64,000 nucleotides of DNA from an uncultured Clostridia bacterium (GCA_947630285.1 CANRHD010000002.1:119074-183073); one strand, 5' to 3'. Counted from the first letter of the stretch, positions 52,183 through 62,460 are shown. The notes: generated by a model not told the origin, from the letters alone. Translations and numbers: made by a program.

Positions 52183-53655
52183 TTACTGCCGTGTCATACT
52201 TTTTATATATCGCTTAAAGAATTTCAACGCTCCCTCGGCGCTGGCGATAGGAAGCCTTTCGTTTGTTGCGTGGGTGCAGAGCAAAAGCTTTGTATCGACG
52301 ACGAACGGCGCAAAGCGGTAAATGTTTTCGCATATTTCCTCATAGTTATATGCGTCCGTTCCGCCCATTACAAGAAACGGCGCAACAAGATTTTTTTCAT
52401 CGCTCTCTATGCAGAGCTCCTTAATTGTCTTAAACGCCCTTGAATCCGTAGGCGAAACCTTTGAAGCCTCTTTGCCGACAAGGAATTTTACCTCAATATC
52501 CTTATTACGGACGCAGTCCTTTATATGCTTTTCAACATCGGAAACGGTAACTCCCGGCATTGTGCGGAAGTTTACGGTGATGCTCGCCTTTTGGGGAAGA
52601 ACATTGAACTGCGGACTGCCCGAGGCCATCGTTACCGCCGTGCAGGTGCGTATCAGCGATGCGGCAGGCGGTATTTTCGTCATTATTTTAAGTATCAGCG
52701 GCTTTAACAGCCATATGTTGCAGGTGACAAGCCTTGCCGGATACGAACAGCGTTTGCCTATTTCGGTAAACAGCTCATATACAAACTTGGGCATATGCGC
52801 CTTAAACTGATGGTTTTCTATATCCTTTATAACATCGGCAAGGTAGCCGAGCGCAGTATGCTTGGGCGGCTGAGAAGAATGTCCGCCCTTGGCGTTTACG
52901 CTGATTTCATAATTTATACTGCCCTTTTCCGCAACGCCGACGCCTGCAAGGTTGCAGTTGAGCACGCCCTTTACATTTACGGGAAGAATTGCGCCGCCCT
53001 CGTCCAAAACGGCCTCCAGATGAACGCCCTGAGCCTTTAAATATGCGGCGATTTTCTTGGCAGCATTGTCGGGGGAGGCGACAACCTCTTCGTTGTGGCC
53101 GAAGCACAGATACACCGTCCGTACAGGCTTGTAGCCGTCGGCAATTAGCTGTTCCACGCTCTCCATTACGGCGATGAGATGGTTTTTCATATCCATGGCG
53201 CCTCTGCCCCAAATAAATTCGCCGTCGTTGTAGCCCTCAAAGGCTCCGTGTTCCCAGTCTTTTTCCGTACCCTGCGCAACGGGTACGACATCTTGATGCG
53301 AAAGCATGGCTATTGCGTCAAGCGACGGGTCGCTGCCCTCCCACTTATATATAAGGCTCGCCTGCGCTATCTCGGTTTTTATAAGCGTCTTATGTATAAG
53401 CGGATAGCGCTCCTCAAGAAAGCTGTGGAATTTTTTAAACTCGTTCCAGTCCACAAGCTTCTCGTCATAGTTTGAAACGGTTTTAATTTTAATGGCGTCG
53501 CTTAAATTTTGACAAAAGCGCTCTACATCGACCTTTTCATCGTCCTGCGCCTTTTTGCCGGCGGAGCTTTTGCCGGGAACAAAAAATATCGCCCTCACCG
53601 CCGTAATAACAATCAGCGCCGCAATAATGCCCGGTACAACAAAAACAATTTCCAT
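52183..53655 (-). CDS. M20 family zinc peptidase with N-terminal membrane anchor
   Basis: 490 aa. One membrane helix (residues ~4-25), then an M20 dipeptidase/acylase-like domain: LSHQDVVPV (metal His-Asp, residue ~115), GRGAMDMKN (bridging Asp ~148), FGHNEEV (catalytic Glu pair ~185), and LVMGGTDAYNYEE with the later CTHATNERL His. Closest in layout to carboxypeptidase PM20D1/CPS1-type enzymes. Position of the active domain relative to the membrane is not clear. 23 bases after polC, last gene of the pyrH-polC run. Not an obvious partner of DNA replication. Confidence 0.9.
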   Translation of the reverse strand: MEIVFVVPGIIAALIVITAVRAIFFVPGKSSAGKKAQDDEKVDVERFCQNLSDAIKIKTVSNYDEKLVDWNEFKKFHSFLEERYPLIHKTLIKTEIAQASLIYKWEGSDPSLDAIAMLSHQDVVPVAQGTEKDWEHGAFEGYNDGEFIWGRGAMDMKNHLIAVMESVEQLIADGYKPVRTVYLCFGHNEEVVASPDNAAKKIAAYLKAQGVHLEAVLDEGGAILPVNVKGVLNCNLAGVGVAEKGSINYEISVNAKGGHSSQPPKHTALGYLADVIKDIENHQFKAHMPKFVYELFTEIGKRCSYPARLVTCNIWLLKPLILKIMTKIPPAASLIRTCTAVTMASGSPQFNVLPQKASITVNFRTMPGVTVSDVEKHIKDCVRNKDIEVKFLVGKEASKVSPTDSRAFKTIKELCIESDEKNLVAPFLVMGGTDAYNYEEICENIYRFAPFVVDTKLLLCTHATNERLPIASAEGALKFFKRYIKSMTRQ

Positions 53656-53678
53656 TTTAAACCCCCGTAAAATTTATT

Positions 53679-56600
53679 TTATGAAAACAGAGAAAGCTGA
53701 GATGATTCGGGAAGATTGCCGAACGCTCCACATTCCTTTAAAAGCTCGATTGTGCTTTTTCCGGCCTTTGACCTTTCCGCAAACTCCTCTATCGAAGTAA
53801 ACTCGCCTTTGCCGTCGTCCCTTGCGCCTGCAAGCGGAATTGCCGCATTGTCGCCTATACCCGACAGAGCGGTAAACGGCATACGGATTTTACCGTCCTC
53901 AATTATGTATTCCTTGGCCCTTGATTTATAAATATCAACGGGCAAAAGCTCAACATTTCTCGCCATCATTTCATTTACTACCTGAAGAGCGGTATATTGA
54001 TCCTTGTCCTTTGCGCTTGCCGTTTTATCCTTTACCTTGAAATCTATTTCCCTCATTTTTTCTCTTACCGCTTCCCTGCCTTTTATAACGGTTGCGGCGT
54101 CCAAATCTCCCCCTCGAACGGTCAGGAAAGCCGTATAGTATTCAAGGGGCTTGTATATCTTGTACCAGCCGAGCCTCAATGCCGCAATAACATATGCCGC
54201 CGCATGAGCCTTGGGGAACATATATTTTATTTTACGGCAGGATTCCATATACCATTCGGGAACATTGCAGGCACGCATAGCCTCCTCCGCCCCCTCCGGG
54301 AAGCCGTTTTTTGCAACCTTTCCCTTACGGGTAAGCTCCATAATTTTAAACGCAAGGCTCGGTTCAAGACCGGCGTGCATAAGGTAAATCATGATGCTGT
54401 CACGGGTGCCTATAACCGAAGAAATTGTGCAGGTGCCGCTGTGTATAAGGTCTTGGGCGTTGCCGTTCCAAACATCGGTACCGTGTGAAAGTCCCGAAAT
54501 CTGCAACAGGTCGGAAAAGGTTTTCGGCTGTGCTTCAAGAAGCATCTGGCGCACAAACGGAGTGCCCATTTCGGGAATTGACAGAGTGCCCGTTTCGCAG
54601 TCAATATCCTGCGGCGTAACGCCGAGAGCGCTCGGACTTGTGCAGAGGCTTACAATTTTCGGGTCGCACACATCTACTTCCATTACAGGTATGCCCGTTA
54701 AATCCTCCAGGTGCTTATAGAGCGTCGGGACATCGTGGCCGAGAATATCAAGCTTCAAAATTGTGTCGTGCAGAGAGTTAAAGTCAAAGTGCGTTGTTTC
54801 CATATCGCTTGAAACATCGTCGGCAGGGTACTGAACGGGAGTAAAGTCATAGACATCGTATAAATTCGGCACAACAACCATACCGCCCGGGTGCTGGCCG
54901 GTAGTCCTTTTAACACCCGTAACGCCCCTTGTGAGCCTGTCCTCCTCCGCCTTTGAAACATGGCGGCCCTTGCTTTCAAGATATTTCTTTACGAAGCCGT
55001 AAGCCGTTTTTTCCGCAACGGACGCAGTAGTTCCCGCCTTGAAAACATGGCTTTTTCCGAAAAGCTCCTCGGTGTATCTGTGAGCCTTGCCCTGATACTC
55101 GCCCGAAAAGTTAAGGTCAATATCGGGCGCCTTGTCGCCGTGGAAGCCCAGGAAGGTTTCAAACGGTATTTCGTGGCCGTCCCTGATAAGCTCCGTACCG
55201 CATTCGGGGCAGTTTTTCGGCGGCATATCAAAGCCGGAACCGTATTCCCCGTGCTCAAAGAACTGCGAGTACCTGCATTTGGGGCATCTGTAATGGGGCG
55301 CAAGGGGATTTACCTCCGAAATGCCTGCCATGGTGGCGACAAACGACGAGCCTACCGAACCCCTTGAGCCTACAAGATAGCCGTGGGCTACGGAATCCCA
55401 CACAAGCTTCTGTGCGATTATGTAAAGAACGGCATAGCCGTTTTTGATTATCGAATCAAGCTCTTTTGTAAGCCTGTCCGAAACGATTTTCGGTATAGCA
55501 CCGTCCTTTTCGTACCATTCCTTGGCCTTTGCCCAGCAAATTTCCTTGAGCTGCTCCTCGCTTCCCTCGATGGACGGCTGATATGTTCCGTCGGGGAAGG
55601 GCTTTATAATATCGATTTTATCCGCAATTTTGTTTGGGTTTGTTATGACTACCTCTTTTGCGGTTTCCTCGCCGAGATAGGCAAATTCCGCAAGCATTTC
55701 GTCCGTTGTTTTAAAATAGAGCGGCGCCTGATTATCAGCGTCGTCATAGCCCTGACCTGCCATAAGTATAGCCCTGTACTGTGCGTCCTCCGGGTCGAGG
55801 AAATGCACATCGCCCGTTGCAACCGTGGGTTTGCCGAGCTTATCGGCTATAGCTATTATTTTCCTGTTTATGTTTTCAATATCCTCTATGCAGGTGATCT
55901 CATCGTAAATCTTATTCCTCTCCGGATTTTTTGCGGAGGGGTCGGAGTGTGCGGCAATCATAAACCTGTTGTTGCCGTTGGGCTGAATTTCGAGATAATC
56001 ATAGAACGAAGCTATTTTCATTATCTCCTCTTCGGGCAGTTTTTTGAGTATCGCCCTGTAAAGCTCTCCGGCTTCACAGGCAGAGCCGATAATCAAGCCC
56101 TCCCTGTGCTTTATGATTTCCGATTTTAACATTCTCGGTCTTTTGTAATAGTGGTTTACATTTGAGTCCGAAACCAGCTTGTAAAGGTTTTTCAGACCCG
56201 TGGAATTTTTGACAAGTATTATCTGGTGGTAAGAGGGCAGTTCCTTAAAATCGGCGTCGGGATTGCTCATATCGTCTACAAAATACCCCTCCACACCGTA
56301 GATTATTTTGATTTTACCCCCTGCGGCGTTGGCGGCCTCGGGGAAGCCCTGAACACAGCCGTGGTCGGTAATCGCTATCGCCTTGTGCCCCCATTTTATC
56401 GCCCTTTTGACAAGCTGAGCCGGCGCAGTCATACCGTCAAGCTGTGACATATTCGTATGCAGATGCAGTTCGACCCTCTTTTCGGGGGCGTTGTCCTCTT
56501 TTTCCACAGGCTCTACAAGGCAGATGTTTTTAGGGCTTAATATGGTTTCTCCCCGATAGCTGTCATAGTCCATTTTGCCCGAAACCGTAATGTACTTGCC

Positions 56601-57509
56601 GTCGGAAAGAGACGAGAGTATTTTTTCCGAGTGTTCGTTCTTTATAAACATAACGGCGGTTATAGAGCCGGTGTTATCCGTCACATTAAAGCTTAAAATA
56701 ATTTTATCCTTTTTCTTTGTCTGCTTACAGTCAAAGCCGAAAATACTGCCCCATATGCAGGTGAAGTCCTCGTTTTCGTCTATATCGCAAATCTTTTTGG
56801 GCTCGGTTTTGATTTTACTTCCGTAAACGAGCTTAATGCTGTTCGTGTGATAAGGAAAATTACCTATATCCTCCTCGCCGTTTGCTTCGTCATGAGCAAA
56901 ATCCGAGGAAAAGTCCAACCCGAAATCCATCGGCGCAGGGGGTTCGGGTCTTGAAGCCTCTATTGCGGCAAAAATTTCACTGTCGATTTTCCGCTGAATT
57001 TCATCGAGAGAGTCGCCCTTTGCCTGCCCCTCCTGAATTATATTTACCCTGACGACGACATTAAATCTTTCCTTAATTATATCTTCGACGGTCTTTTCAC
57101 AGCCTGCCGAGGACAAAATATCCTTGCCTGCGCCCTTTAAAACTATATCAAGACGCTTTTCGCCGTTACTTTCGCTGTATTCAAATACGCTACCGTTCAG
57201 GTATCCGTTCGCCACAACGACCCTGTTTTTTATAAGCTTTATAAGCTCTTCGTCATATTTGTTTGTGAGCAGAGACGGTGCAAAAACGGGCCTTATTTCA
57301 AGCGAGGAAACGCCCATTTCCGCCGCGGCGGTTTCGGCTATCGTCCTCAAGGTTTCCTCTTTTAAAAGTATCGGGAACTCAATATCCGCCGCAACGCTGT
57401 TATCCTGCCGTGAAACATACAGCTTTAACACCTTTGCGCCCATAAGCGCCCTGTCGTATGCAGTTAATTTATCCCTGCAACCGGCAAACAAATCATAAAA
57501 TCCGTTCAT
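53679..57509 (-). CDS. polC: DNA polymerase III PolC lacking the internal 3'-5' exonuclease
   Basis: 1276 aa, against about 1430-1450 usual. N-terminal domains I-II (1-230), OB fold (about 235-335), PHP start VELHLHTNMSQ (349), YGVEGYFVDD (404-413). Normally ~165 residues with the exonuclease motif VFDVETTG follow here; instead the chain goes on at once with PSYHQIILVKNSTG (425), the PHP second half. Polymerase parts are intact: GSRGSVGSSFVA, zinc finger CPKC..CPEC, catalytic Asps in PDIDLNFSGEYQ and LDILGHD, Gly-rich HHH and C-terminal beta-binding QLSLFS. It should still replicate DNA; proofreading would need a separate protein. Confidence 0.96.
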   Translation of the reverse strand: MNGFYDLFAGCRDKLTAYDRALMGAKVLKLYVSRQDNSVAADIEFPILLKEETLRTIAETAAAEMGVSSLEIRPVFAPSLLTNKYDEELIKLIKNRVVVANGYLNGSVFEYSESNGEKRLDIVLKGAGKDILSSAGCEKTVEDIIKERFNVVVRVNIIQEGQAKGDSLDEIQRKIDSEIFAAIEASRPEPPAPMDFGLDFSSDFAHDEANGEEDIGNFPYHTNSIKLVYGSKIKTEPKKICDIDENEDFTCIWGSIFGFDCKQTKKKDKIILSFNVTDNTGSITAVMFIKNEHSEKILSSLSDGKYITVSGKMDYDSYRGETILSPKNICLVEPVEKEDNAPEKRVELHLHTNMSQLDGMTAPAQLVKRAIKWGHKAIAITDHGCVQGFPEAANAAGGKIKIIYGVEGYFVDDMSNPDADFKELPSYHQIILVKNSTGLKNLYKLVSDSNVNHYYKRPRMLKSEIIKHREGLIIGSACEAGELYRAILKKLPEEEIMKIASFYDYLEIQPNGNNRFMIAAHSDPSAKNPERNKIYDEITCIEDIENINRKIIAIADKLGKPTVATGDVHFLDPEDAQYRAILMAGQGYDDADNQAPLYFKTTDEMLAEFAYLGEETAKEVVITNPNKIADKIDIIKPFPDGTYQPSIEGSEEQLKEICWAKAKEWYEKDGAIPKIVSDRLTKELDSIIKNGYAVLYIIAQKLVWDSVAHGYLVGSRGSVGSSFVATMAGISEVNPLAPHYRCPKCRYSQFFEHGEYGSGFDMPPKNCPECGTELIRDGHEIPFETFLGFHGDKAPDIDLNFSGEYQGKAHRYTEELFGKSHVFKAGTTASVAEKTAYGFVKKYLESKGRHVSKAEEDRLTRGVTGVKRTTGQHPGGMVVVPNLYDVYDFTPVQYPADDVSSDMETTHFDFNSLHDTILKLDILGHDVPTLYKHLEDLTGIPVMEVDVCDPKIVSLCTSPSALGVTPQDIDCETGTLSIPEMGTPFVRQMLLEAQPKTFSDLLQISGLSHGTDVWNGNAQDLIHSGTCTISSVIGTRDSIMIYLMHAGLEPSLAFKIMELTRKGKVAKNGFPEGAEEAMRACNVPEWYMESCRKIKYMFPKAHAAAYVIAALRLGWYKIYKPLEYYTAFLTVRGGDLDAATVIKGREAVREKMREIDFKVKDKTASAKDKDQYTALQVVNEMMARNVELLPVDIYKSRAKEYIIEDGKIRMPFTALSGIGDNAAIPLAGARDDGKGEFTSIEEFAERSKAGKSTIELLKECGAFGNLPESSQLSLFS

Positions 57510-57528
57510 ATAAATTCTAAACCCTCTG

Positions 57529-58581
57529 TTATAAAGTCTCTATTTCCTTAAGTAATTCCTCTAATATTTTTTCTTCGCTTACTTTCCTGAGTATCTCGCC
57601 GTGTTTAAAAATAATTCCGCAGCCGTCGCCCCCGGCAACCCCGATGTCCGCCTCTTTGGCCTCGCCCGGGCCGTTTACGGCACAGCCCATAACCGCAACC
57701 GTGATAGGCTTTTTAACTGCTCCAAGTTCCTTTTCCACCCTTTCGGCAAGCCCGATAAGGTCAATTTTTGTTCTTCCGCAGGTCGGGCAGGAAACTATCC
57801 GGGGGCAGTCGGTTTTAATCCCTGCCGCCTTTAAAATATCAAAGCCGGCGCTTATCTCCTCAACGGGGTCGGCGGTCAGTGATACCCTTATAGTGTCGCC
57901 TATGCCGTCAAGGAGCAGAGAGCCTATGCCCACAGCGGATTTTATCATACCCATACGCCTTGTACCGGCCTCCGTAACGCCTAAATGGAGCGGATAATCA
58001 CACTCATCGGCAATGAGCCTGTATGCGGCGGTCATGGTTTGAACGCTCGATGATTTTATTGATATTACAATATCGTAAAAATCAAATTTTTCCAGTAAAG
58101 AGGCGTGCCTGAGCGCACTTTCGCATAGAGCCTGCGGAGTAACGCCGCCGTGCTTTGCAAGTATATCTTTTTCAAGAGAGCCTGAATTTACGCCTATTCT
58201 GATAGGTATATTATGTAGCCTACAGGCGTCGGCAACCGCCTTAATCCTGTCGTCGGAGCCTATGTTTCCGGGGTTTATCCTTATTTTATCGACTCCGGCC
58301 TCAACGCTTTCAAGGGCGCACCTGTAATCAAAATGAATATCGGCGACCACGGGTATGGAAACTGCGTTTTTTACCGCATACAGGGTCTTTACCGCTTCTT
58401 TATTCGGAACGGTGAGCCTTACTATCTCACAGCCGGCCTTTTCAAGCTCCAGCGCCTGTTTTACATTGCCCTCAACATTTTCGGCAGGCACATTCAGCAT
58501 AGACTGAACGGTTATTTTACTGCCCGAACCTATCTGCGTATTCCCTGCCCTTACGGTTCTCGTCTTTCTCCTGTTTATCAT
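57529..58581 (-). CDS. ispG: (E)-4-hydroxy-3-methylbut-2-enyl-diphosphate synthase
   Basis: 350 aa from ATG 58581 (AGAGGG 8 bases upstream; a TTG 7 codons earlier is weaker). Iron-sulfur enzyme of the non-mevalonate isoprenoid route. TIM-barrel part with VPNKEAVKTLYAVK and ADIHFDYRCAL; cluster ligands in CPTCGRTKIDL and GCAVNGPGE with the following Glu. Lies between rseP and polC as in many clostridia. Confidence 0.97.
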   Translation of the reverse strand: MINRRKTRTVRAGNTQIGSGSKITVQSMLNVPAENVEGNVKQALELEKAGCEIVRLTVPNKEAVKTLYAVKNAVSIPVVADIHFDYRCALESVEAGVDKIRINPGNIGSDDRIKAVADACRLHNIPIRIGVNSGSLEKDILAKHGGVTPQALCESALRHASLLEKFDFYDIVISIKSSSVQTMTAAYRLIADECDYPLHLGVTEAGTRRMGMIKSAVGIGSLLLDGIGDTIRVSLTADPVEEISAGFDILKAAGIKTDCPRIVSCPTCGRTKIDLIGLAERVEKELGAVKKPITVAVMGCAVNGPGEAKEADIGVAGGDGCGIIFKHGEILRKVSEEKILEELLKEIETL

Positions 58582-58598
58582 ACTTTCGCCCTCTGAAA

Positions 58599-59687
58599 TC
58601 AAGTTTTAACTATTCTTACAATATCGTTAAATGTCACAAATACCATAAGCAGCAGTAAAAGCGCAAGCCCTGCCGCATGTATATAGCCCTCATACTTGGG
58701 ATTTACGGGCCTTCTCCTGACGGCCTCGATAACAAGGAACAAAAGCCTGCCGCCGTCAAGCGCCGGAATTGGAAGAAGATTGGCAACGCCTATATTTATT
58801 GTTATAAGCGCCATAATAAGCAGAAGATTGTCAGCCCTTCCGCTGTCGGCCGCATCCTGAGTTATATCCGCAATAATATCGACCGTGCCGACGGGACCCG
58901 AAAGCTCCGAAACGCCGTATCTTCCCGTCACAATGTCAAAGAGGCTCAGCCAAACCATACGGGCAATGGAGGCAGACTGCGTAAACGAATTGATAAACAC
59001 ATTTTTAAAGCCGGCAGGTTCTCCGACTATTGAAAAATCGTAGATTATCATATTTATGCCGTTTACCTTTTCCGTCTTAAACTTAACGCCGTCAAGCTTA
59101 ACCTTTTCGCCGTTACGCTCAACGACAAAGTCAAACACGCCGTTTTCGCTTCTTGTCATAAGGAAGCTCAAATCCCTCTCCGACCAAACGGAGTGGCCGT
59201 CTATTTTAACTATTCTGTCGTTCTCTTTAAGGCCGTATTCACAGCTTACCGCATTGTCATAGAACTCGTTTACTCTGTTTGTACCGATATAATCGTCGGA
59301 GATGGAGAGCATTACGGCAACTATTACGATGCCGAGAAGCAAATTCATAAAAGCGCCGGCCGCCACAATTATCATCTTTTGCCAAACGGGCTTTTTGTTA
59401 AACGCCCCCTCGGCGTCGCTGTCCTCGTCCTCGCCCTCCATACTGACGAAGCCGCCTATCGGCAAAAGCCTTAGCGAATAGAGAGTTTCGCCCCTTTGCT
59501 TTTTAAAAACAGCCGGGCCCATGCCTATTGAAAATTCATTTACTTTGACTTTAAAAAGCTTGGCGGTGGTAAAATGTCCGAATTCGTGGATTATAATTAT
59601 TACTCCGAAAAACAGTATAGCTATCGCTATTGTCCAAACCTTTGACCAAATTCCTGATGCGGTTATTGCTAAAAGTATATAGATCAC
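58599..59687 (-). CDS. rseP: Site-2 protease RseP/RasP (M50)
   Basis: 362 aa, GTG start overlapping the dxr stop (GTGA). Membrane zinc protease: HEFGHF (HExxH, residue ~34) in the first helix, a PDZ domain (about 120-210; GLKENDRIVKIDG), and the LLPIPALDGGRLLF motif with the third ligand. Cleaves anti-sigma factors and signal peptides within the membrane. Position between dxr and ispG is the standard one. Confidence 0.95.
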   Translation of the reverse strand: MIYILLAITASGIWSKVWTIAIAILFFGVIIIIHEFGHFTTAKLFKVKVNEFSIGMGPAVFKKQRGETLYSLRLLPIGGFVSMEGEDEDSDAEGAFNKKPVWQKMIIVAAGAFMNLLLGIVIVAVMLSISDDYIGTNRVNEFYDNAVSCEYGLKENDRIVKIDGHSVWSERDLSFLMTRSENGVFDFVVERNGEKVKLDGVKFKTEKVNGINMIIYDFSIVGEPAGFKNVFINSFTQSASIARMVWLSLFDIVTGRYGVSELSGPVGTVDIIADITQDAADSGRADNLLLIMALITINIGVANLLPIPALDGGRLLFLVIEAVRRRPVNPKYEGYIHAAGLALLLLLMVFVTFNDIVRIVKT

Positions 59688-60826
59688 CTCATAACATATT
59701 CTCTTGCAAATTTATCAATTTCCATTACATCGTCAAAAGTATATTCATCGCAGACGGGAGTGCGCTCCAAAACCTCCTGCACCCTTTCGGCTATATCCAA
59801 AAAGCCGATTTTCCCCTGCCTGAACATAAGATTTGCCTGTTCGTTTGCGGAATTTACCGCCGCAGTACACAGTCCACCTTTATTAATGGCATTTTTACAT
59901 ATGTTTATACACTTAAAGGTTTCGTAATCGGGTTCAAAGAAGCTGAGCTTTCCTATTTTAGAAAGACTCAGCTCGCCCACCGGCGATTCAAACCTTTCGG
60001 GATAGGTTAAAGCGTATTGTATCGGTATTCTCATATCGGGAAGCCCTAATTGAGCGATTACCGAATTGTCGTCATATTCAACGGCGGAATGGACTATGCT
60101 CTCCCTGTGCACAACTATTTCAATATCCTCCGGCTTTACCGAAAACAGCCAAACCGCCTCGATAAGCTCCAAGCCCTTGTTCATCATTGTAGCGGAGTCT
60201 ATGGTGATTTTTGCGCCCATAGACCAGTTTGGGTGCTTGAGCGCATTTTCGACCGTAACGCTTTTAAGCTCCTGTGCGGTTTTGCCGAAAAACGGTCCGC
60301 CCGAAGCCGTAAGTATTATTTTTTTAAGCGCCCTGTTTGACGGCTTTCCCTGAAGGCATTGAAAAATTGCCGAATGTTCCGAGTCCACGGGAAGTATCCG
60401 AACTCCGTTTTTTTCAGCCTCCCCCATAACAAGCCGGCCGCCTGCCACAAGGGTTTCCTTGTTGGCGAGCGCAATTTTTTTCTTTGCGCCTATCGCCGTA
60501 AGGGTGGGCTTTAGACCGGCCATGCCGACTATTGCATTCAATACGGTGTCGGCGCTTTCCGTACCGGCACATTCGCACACTCCGTCAACGCCGGAAAGTA
60601 CCTTTGTATCGGTATCGGCAAGCTTTATTTTAAGCTCCTTTGCCGAGTTTTCATCTACCAGGGCGACGGTTTGCACCTTAAATTCCCTCGCCTGATTTTC
60701 GATTTCCTTTACGCTTGAAAAAGCAGTCAAAGCCTTGACGCTGTAGCCGCATTTGCGGCAGACATCAAGACTTTGTTTTCCTATTGAACCTGTAGAGCCT
60801 AATATAGATATATTTTTCGTAGCCAT
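59684..60826 (-). CDS. dxr: 1-deoxy-D-xylulose 5-phosphate reductoisomerase
   Basis: 380 aa. NADPH loop LGSTGSIGKQSL, metal motif PVDSEHSAIFQC, substrate loop TASGGPFFG and MMNKGLELIEA. Second step of the DXP isoprenoid pathway. The start shares one base with the cdsA stop (TGATG). Confidence 0.97.
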   Translation of the reverse strand: MATKNISILGSTGSIGKQSLDVCRKCGYSVKALTAFSSVKEIENQAREFKVQTVALVDENSAKELKIKLADTDTKVLSGVDGVCECAGTESADTVLNAIVGMAGLKPTLTAIGAKKKIALANKETLVAGGRLVMGEAEKNGVRILPVDSEHSAIFQCLQGKPSNRALKKIILTASGGPFFGKTAQELKSVTVENALKHPNWSMGAKITIDSATMMNKGLELIEAVWLFSVKPEDIEIVVHRESIVHSAVEYDDNSVIAQLGLPDMRIPIQYALTYPERFESPVGELSLSKIGKLSFFEPDYETFKCINICKNAINKGGLCTAAVNSANEQANLMFRQGKIGFLDIAERVQEVLERTPVCDEYTFDDVMEIDKFAREYVMR

Positions 60827-61710
60827 CAGAATTTCACTCCGAAAATGTTTACAATAGCATAAAATCCGAGCAGTACAAAAACTTCGCTGTCAAAGCGGTC
60901 CATAACTCCGCCGTGACCCGGCACAAGGTTTGAAAAATCCTTTATGCCCATATTCCTTTTGAGAACCGAGAACGTGAGGTCGCCGAACATACCCAAAACG
61001 GCAAGAACTGCGGAAACCGAAATTATCTCAAGGTATCTCCTGTGGGGCTCGGGGAATACAAGGCTGTCAAAAACAGCGTACAGTATAACTGCGCTGAGTA
61101 TTCCGCCGATAACTCCGCCCACGGCGCCCTCTACGGTTTTTTTGGGGCTTATTTTGGGGCAGAGCTTATGCTTGCCGAAAAAACTGCCCGTGAAATATGC
61201 GAAAGTGTCGGTAAGCCACGAACAGAACATTACAAAAAGGATAAGGAAAAGTCCGTGCGATTTTGTATATCCCTCGTTCGGGTAAATTTTATCAATTTCA
61301 TTACAATACAGGTAAACCGTTACCGCAAAAGGTATTGCAAGCGACGAAACGGTTACGGTGGAAGCCTTTTCAAAGGTGACCTCCTCAAAATCAAAGAGGG
61401 CAAATATAAAAATAAGCAAGCCGAAAATCAAAACAAAGCAAACCGGATTTAACGAAAGCCCCACCCTTGCGCCGAGCTGTGCTATTGGCTCCCTGAGCCA
61501 AAAGCTTATGGGAATACATATGCTTGAAAGCCCCGTGAGGATATTAACGGGAAGCTTTTTTATTGCGAGCGCATGGTTTATCTCATATGTAGACATCAGG
61601 CTCACGACCGCCGCCGCCACAGGTAAAAGCCACGGCGTAATATTTCTGAACGCAACTACCGTAATCCCGGCAATGGCGCATAAAATTCCTGCAAAAACTT
61701 TCTTCTTCAT
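60826..61710 (-). CDS. cdsA: Phosphatidate cytidylyltransferase
   Basis: 294 aa from ATG 61710 (AAAGGG 7 bases upstream; a TTG two codons earlier also open). About eight membrane helices. The CDP-diglyceride synthase signature occurs as GDLTFSVLKRNMGIKDFSN followed by LVPGHGGVMDRFDS near residue 250. Makes CDP-diacylglycerol from phosphatidate and CTP in the membrane. Confidence 0.96.
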   Translation of the reverse strand: MKKKVFAGILCAIAGITVVAFRNITPWLLPVAAAVVSLMSTYEINHALAIKKLPVNILTGLSSICIPISFWLREPIAQLGARVGLSLNPVCFVLIFGLLIFIFALFDFEEVTFEKASTVTVSSLAIPFAVTVYLYCNEIDKIYPNEGYTKSHGLFLILFVMFCSWLTDTFAYFTGSFFGKHKLCPKISPKKTVEGAVGGVIGGILSAVILYAVFDSLVFPEPHRRYLEIISVSAVLAVLGMFGDLTFSVLKRNMGIKDFSNLVPGHGGVMDRFDSEVFVLLGFYAIVNIFGVKF

Positions 61711-61725
61711 AATCAATCCCTTTCA

Positions 61726-62460
61726 TCAAACTCCGCCGAATCTGCGATTTCTTTTTTCAAAATTTCTTAAAGCCTCTACCAAATCGTCTTCGGTAAAATC
61801 GGGCCAAAGCACATTGGACGACCAAAACTCCGCATATGCGGCCTGCCAAAGCAGAAAATTCGACAGCCTTTTCTCACCGCTGGGTCTTATTATCAGGTCG
61901 GGGTCGGGCATTCCTGCCGTATAAAGCCCCTGTGAAATCATATCCTCCGTAATATCTTCGGGCTTTAGCTTTCCTTTTTTAACAAGCTGTGCTATTGACT
62001 TTACGGAGTGTAAAATTTCCTCCCTGCCGCCGTAATTTATGGCGATATTCAAATACACCTTGGTTTTGTCCTTGGTGATTTTTTCGCTGTATTTCATCAT
62101 GGCGAGTATATCCTTGGGAAGCCCTTTTTTACTGCCGATGAAATTAACCTGTATGCCCTTTTCCTCGTTTTCCGCCTTCCTGTCGTCAAGCTCCTTCAGG
62201 TACTCCCTGAAAAGATTCATTATAGCTGCGACTTCCTCGGGAGGGCGTTTCCAATTCTCGGTTGAAAAAGCGTAAAAGGTAAGGTATTTTATTCCGAGGT
62301 CCCCGGCGAACTCGCCGATTTTACGAAAGGTTTTTGCGCCCTCGATATGCCCCTTGTACCTCGGCAAGCCCCTTTCCTTTGCCCATCTGCCGTTGCCGTC
62401 CATAATAAAGCCGATATGCTCGGGCAGAACATCAAAATGCGGTAAATTGTTTGCGTCCAT
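61726..62460 (-). CDS. uppS: Undecaprenyl (isoprenyl) diphosphate synthase
   Basis: 244 aa. cis-Prenyltransferase: IMDGNGRWAKERGLPRYKGH (Asp of MDGN and the phosphate loop, residue ~20), AFSTENWKRP, and RPSGEKRLSNFLLWQ with the conserved Arg, Ser and Asn. Produces the lipid carrier for peptidoglycan and wall polymers. The product is used by enzymes such as MurC's pathway. Confidence 0.97.
   Translation of the reverse strand: MDANNLPHFDVLPEHIGFIMDGNGRWAKERGLPRYKGHIEGAKTFRKIGEFAGDLGIKYLTFYAFSTENWKRPPEEVAAIMNLFREYLKELDDRKAENEEKGIQVNFIGSKKGLPKDILAMMKYSEKITKDKTKVYLNIAINYGGREEILHSVKSIAQLVKKGKLKPEDITEDMISQGLYTAGMPDPDLIIRPSGEKRLSNFLLWQAAYAEFWSSNVLWPDFTEDDLVEALRNFEKRNRRFGGV

Noticed and set aside
53679..57509. 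Frameshift or pseudogene status of polC
   Set aside because: The frame is continuous, all polymerase and PHP motifs are present and the missing part matches one whole domain.
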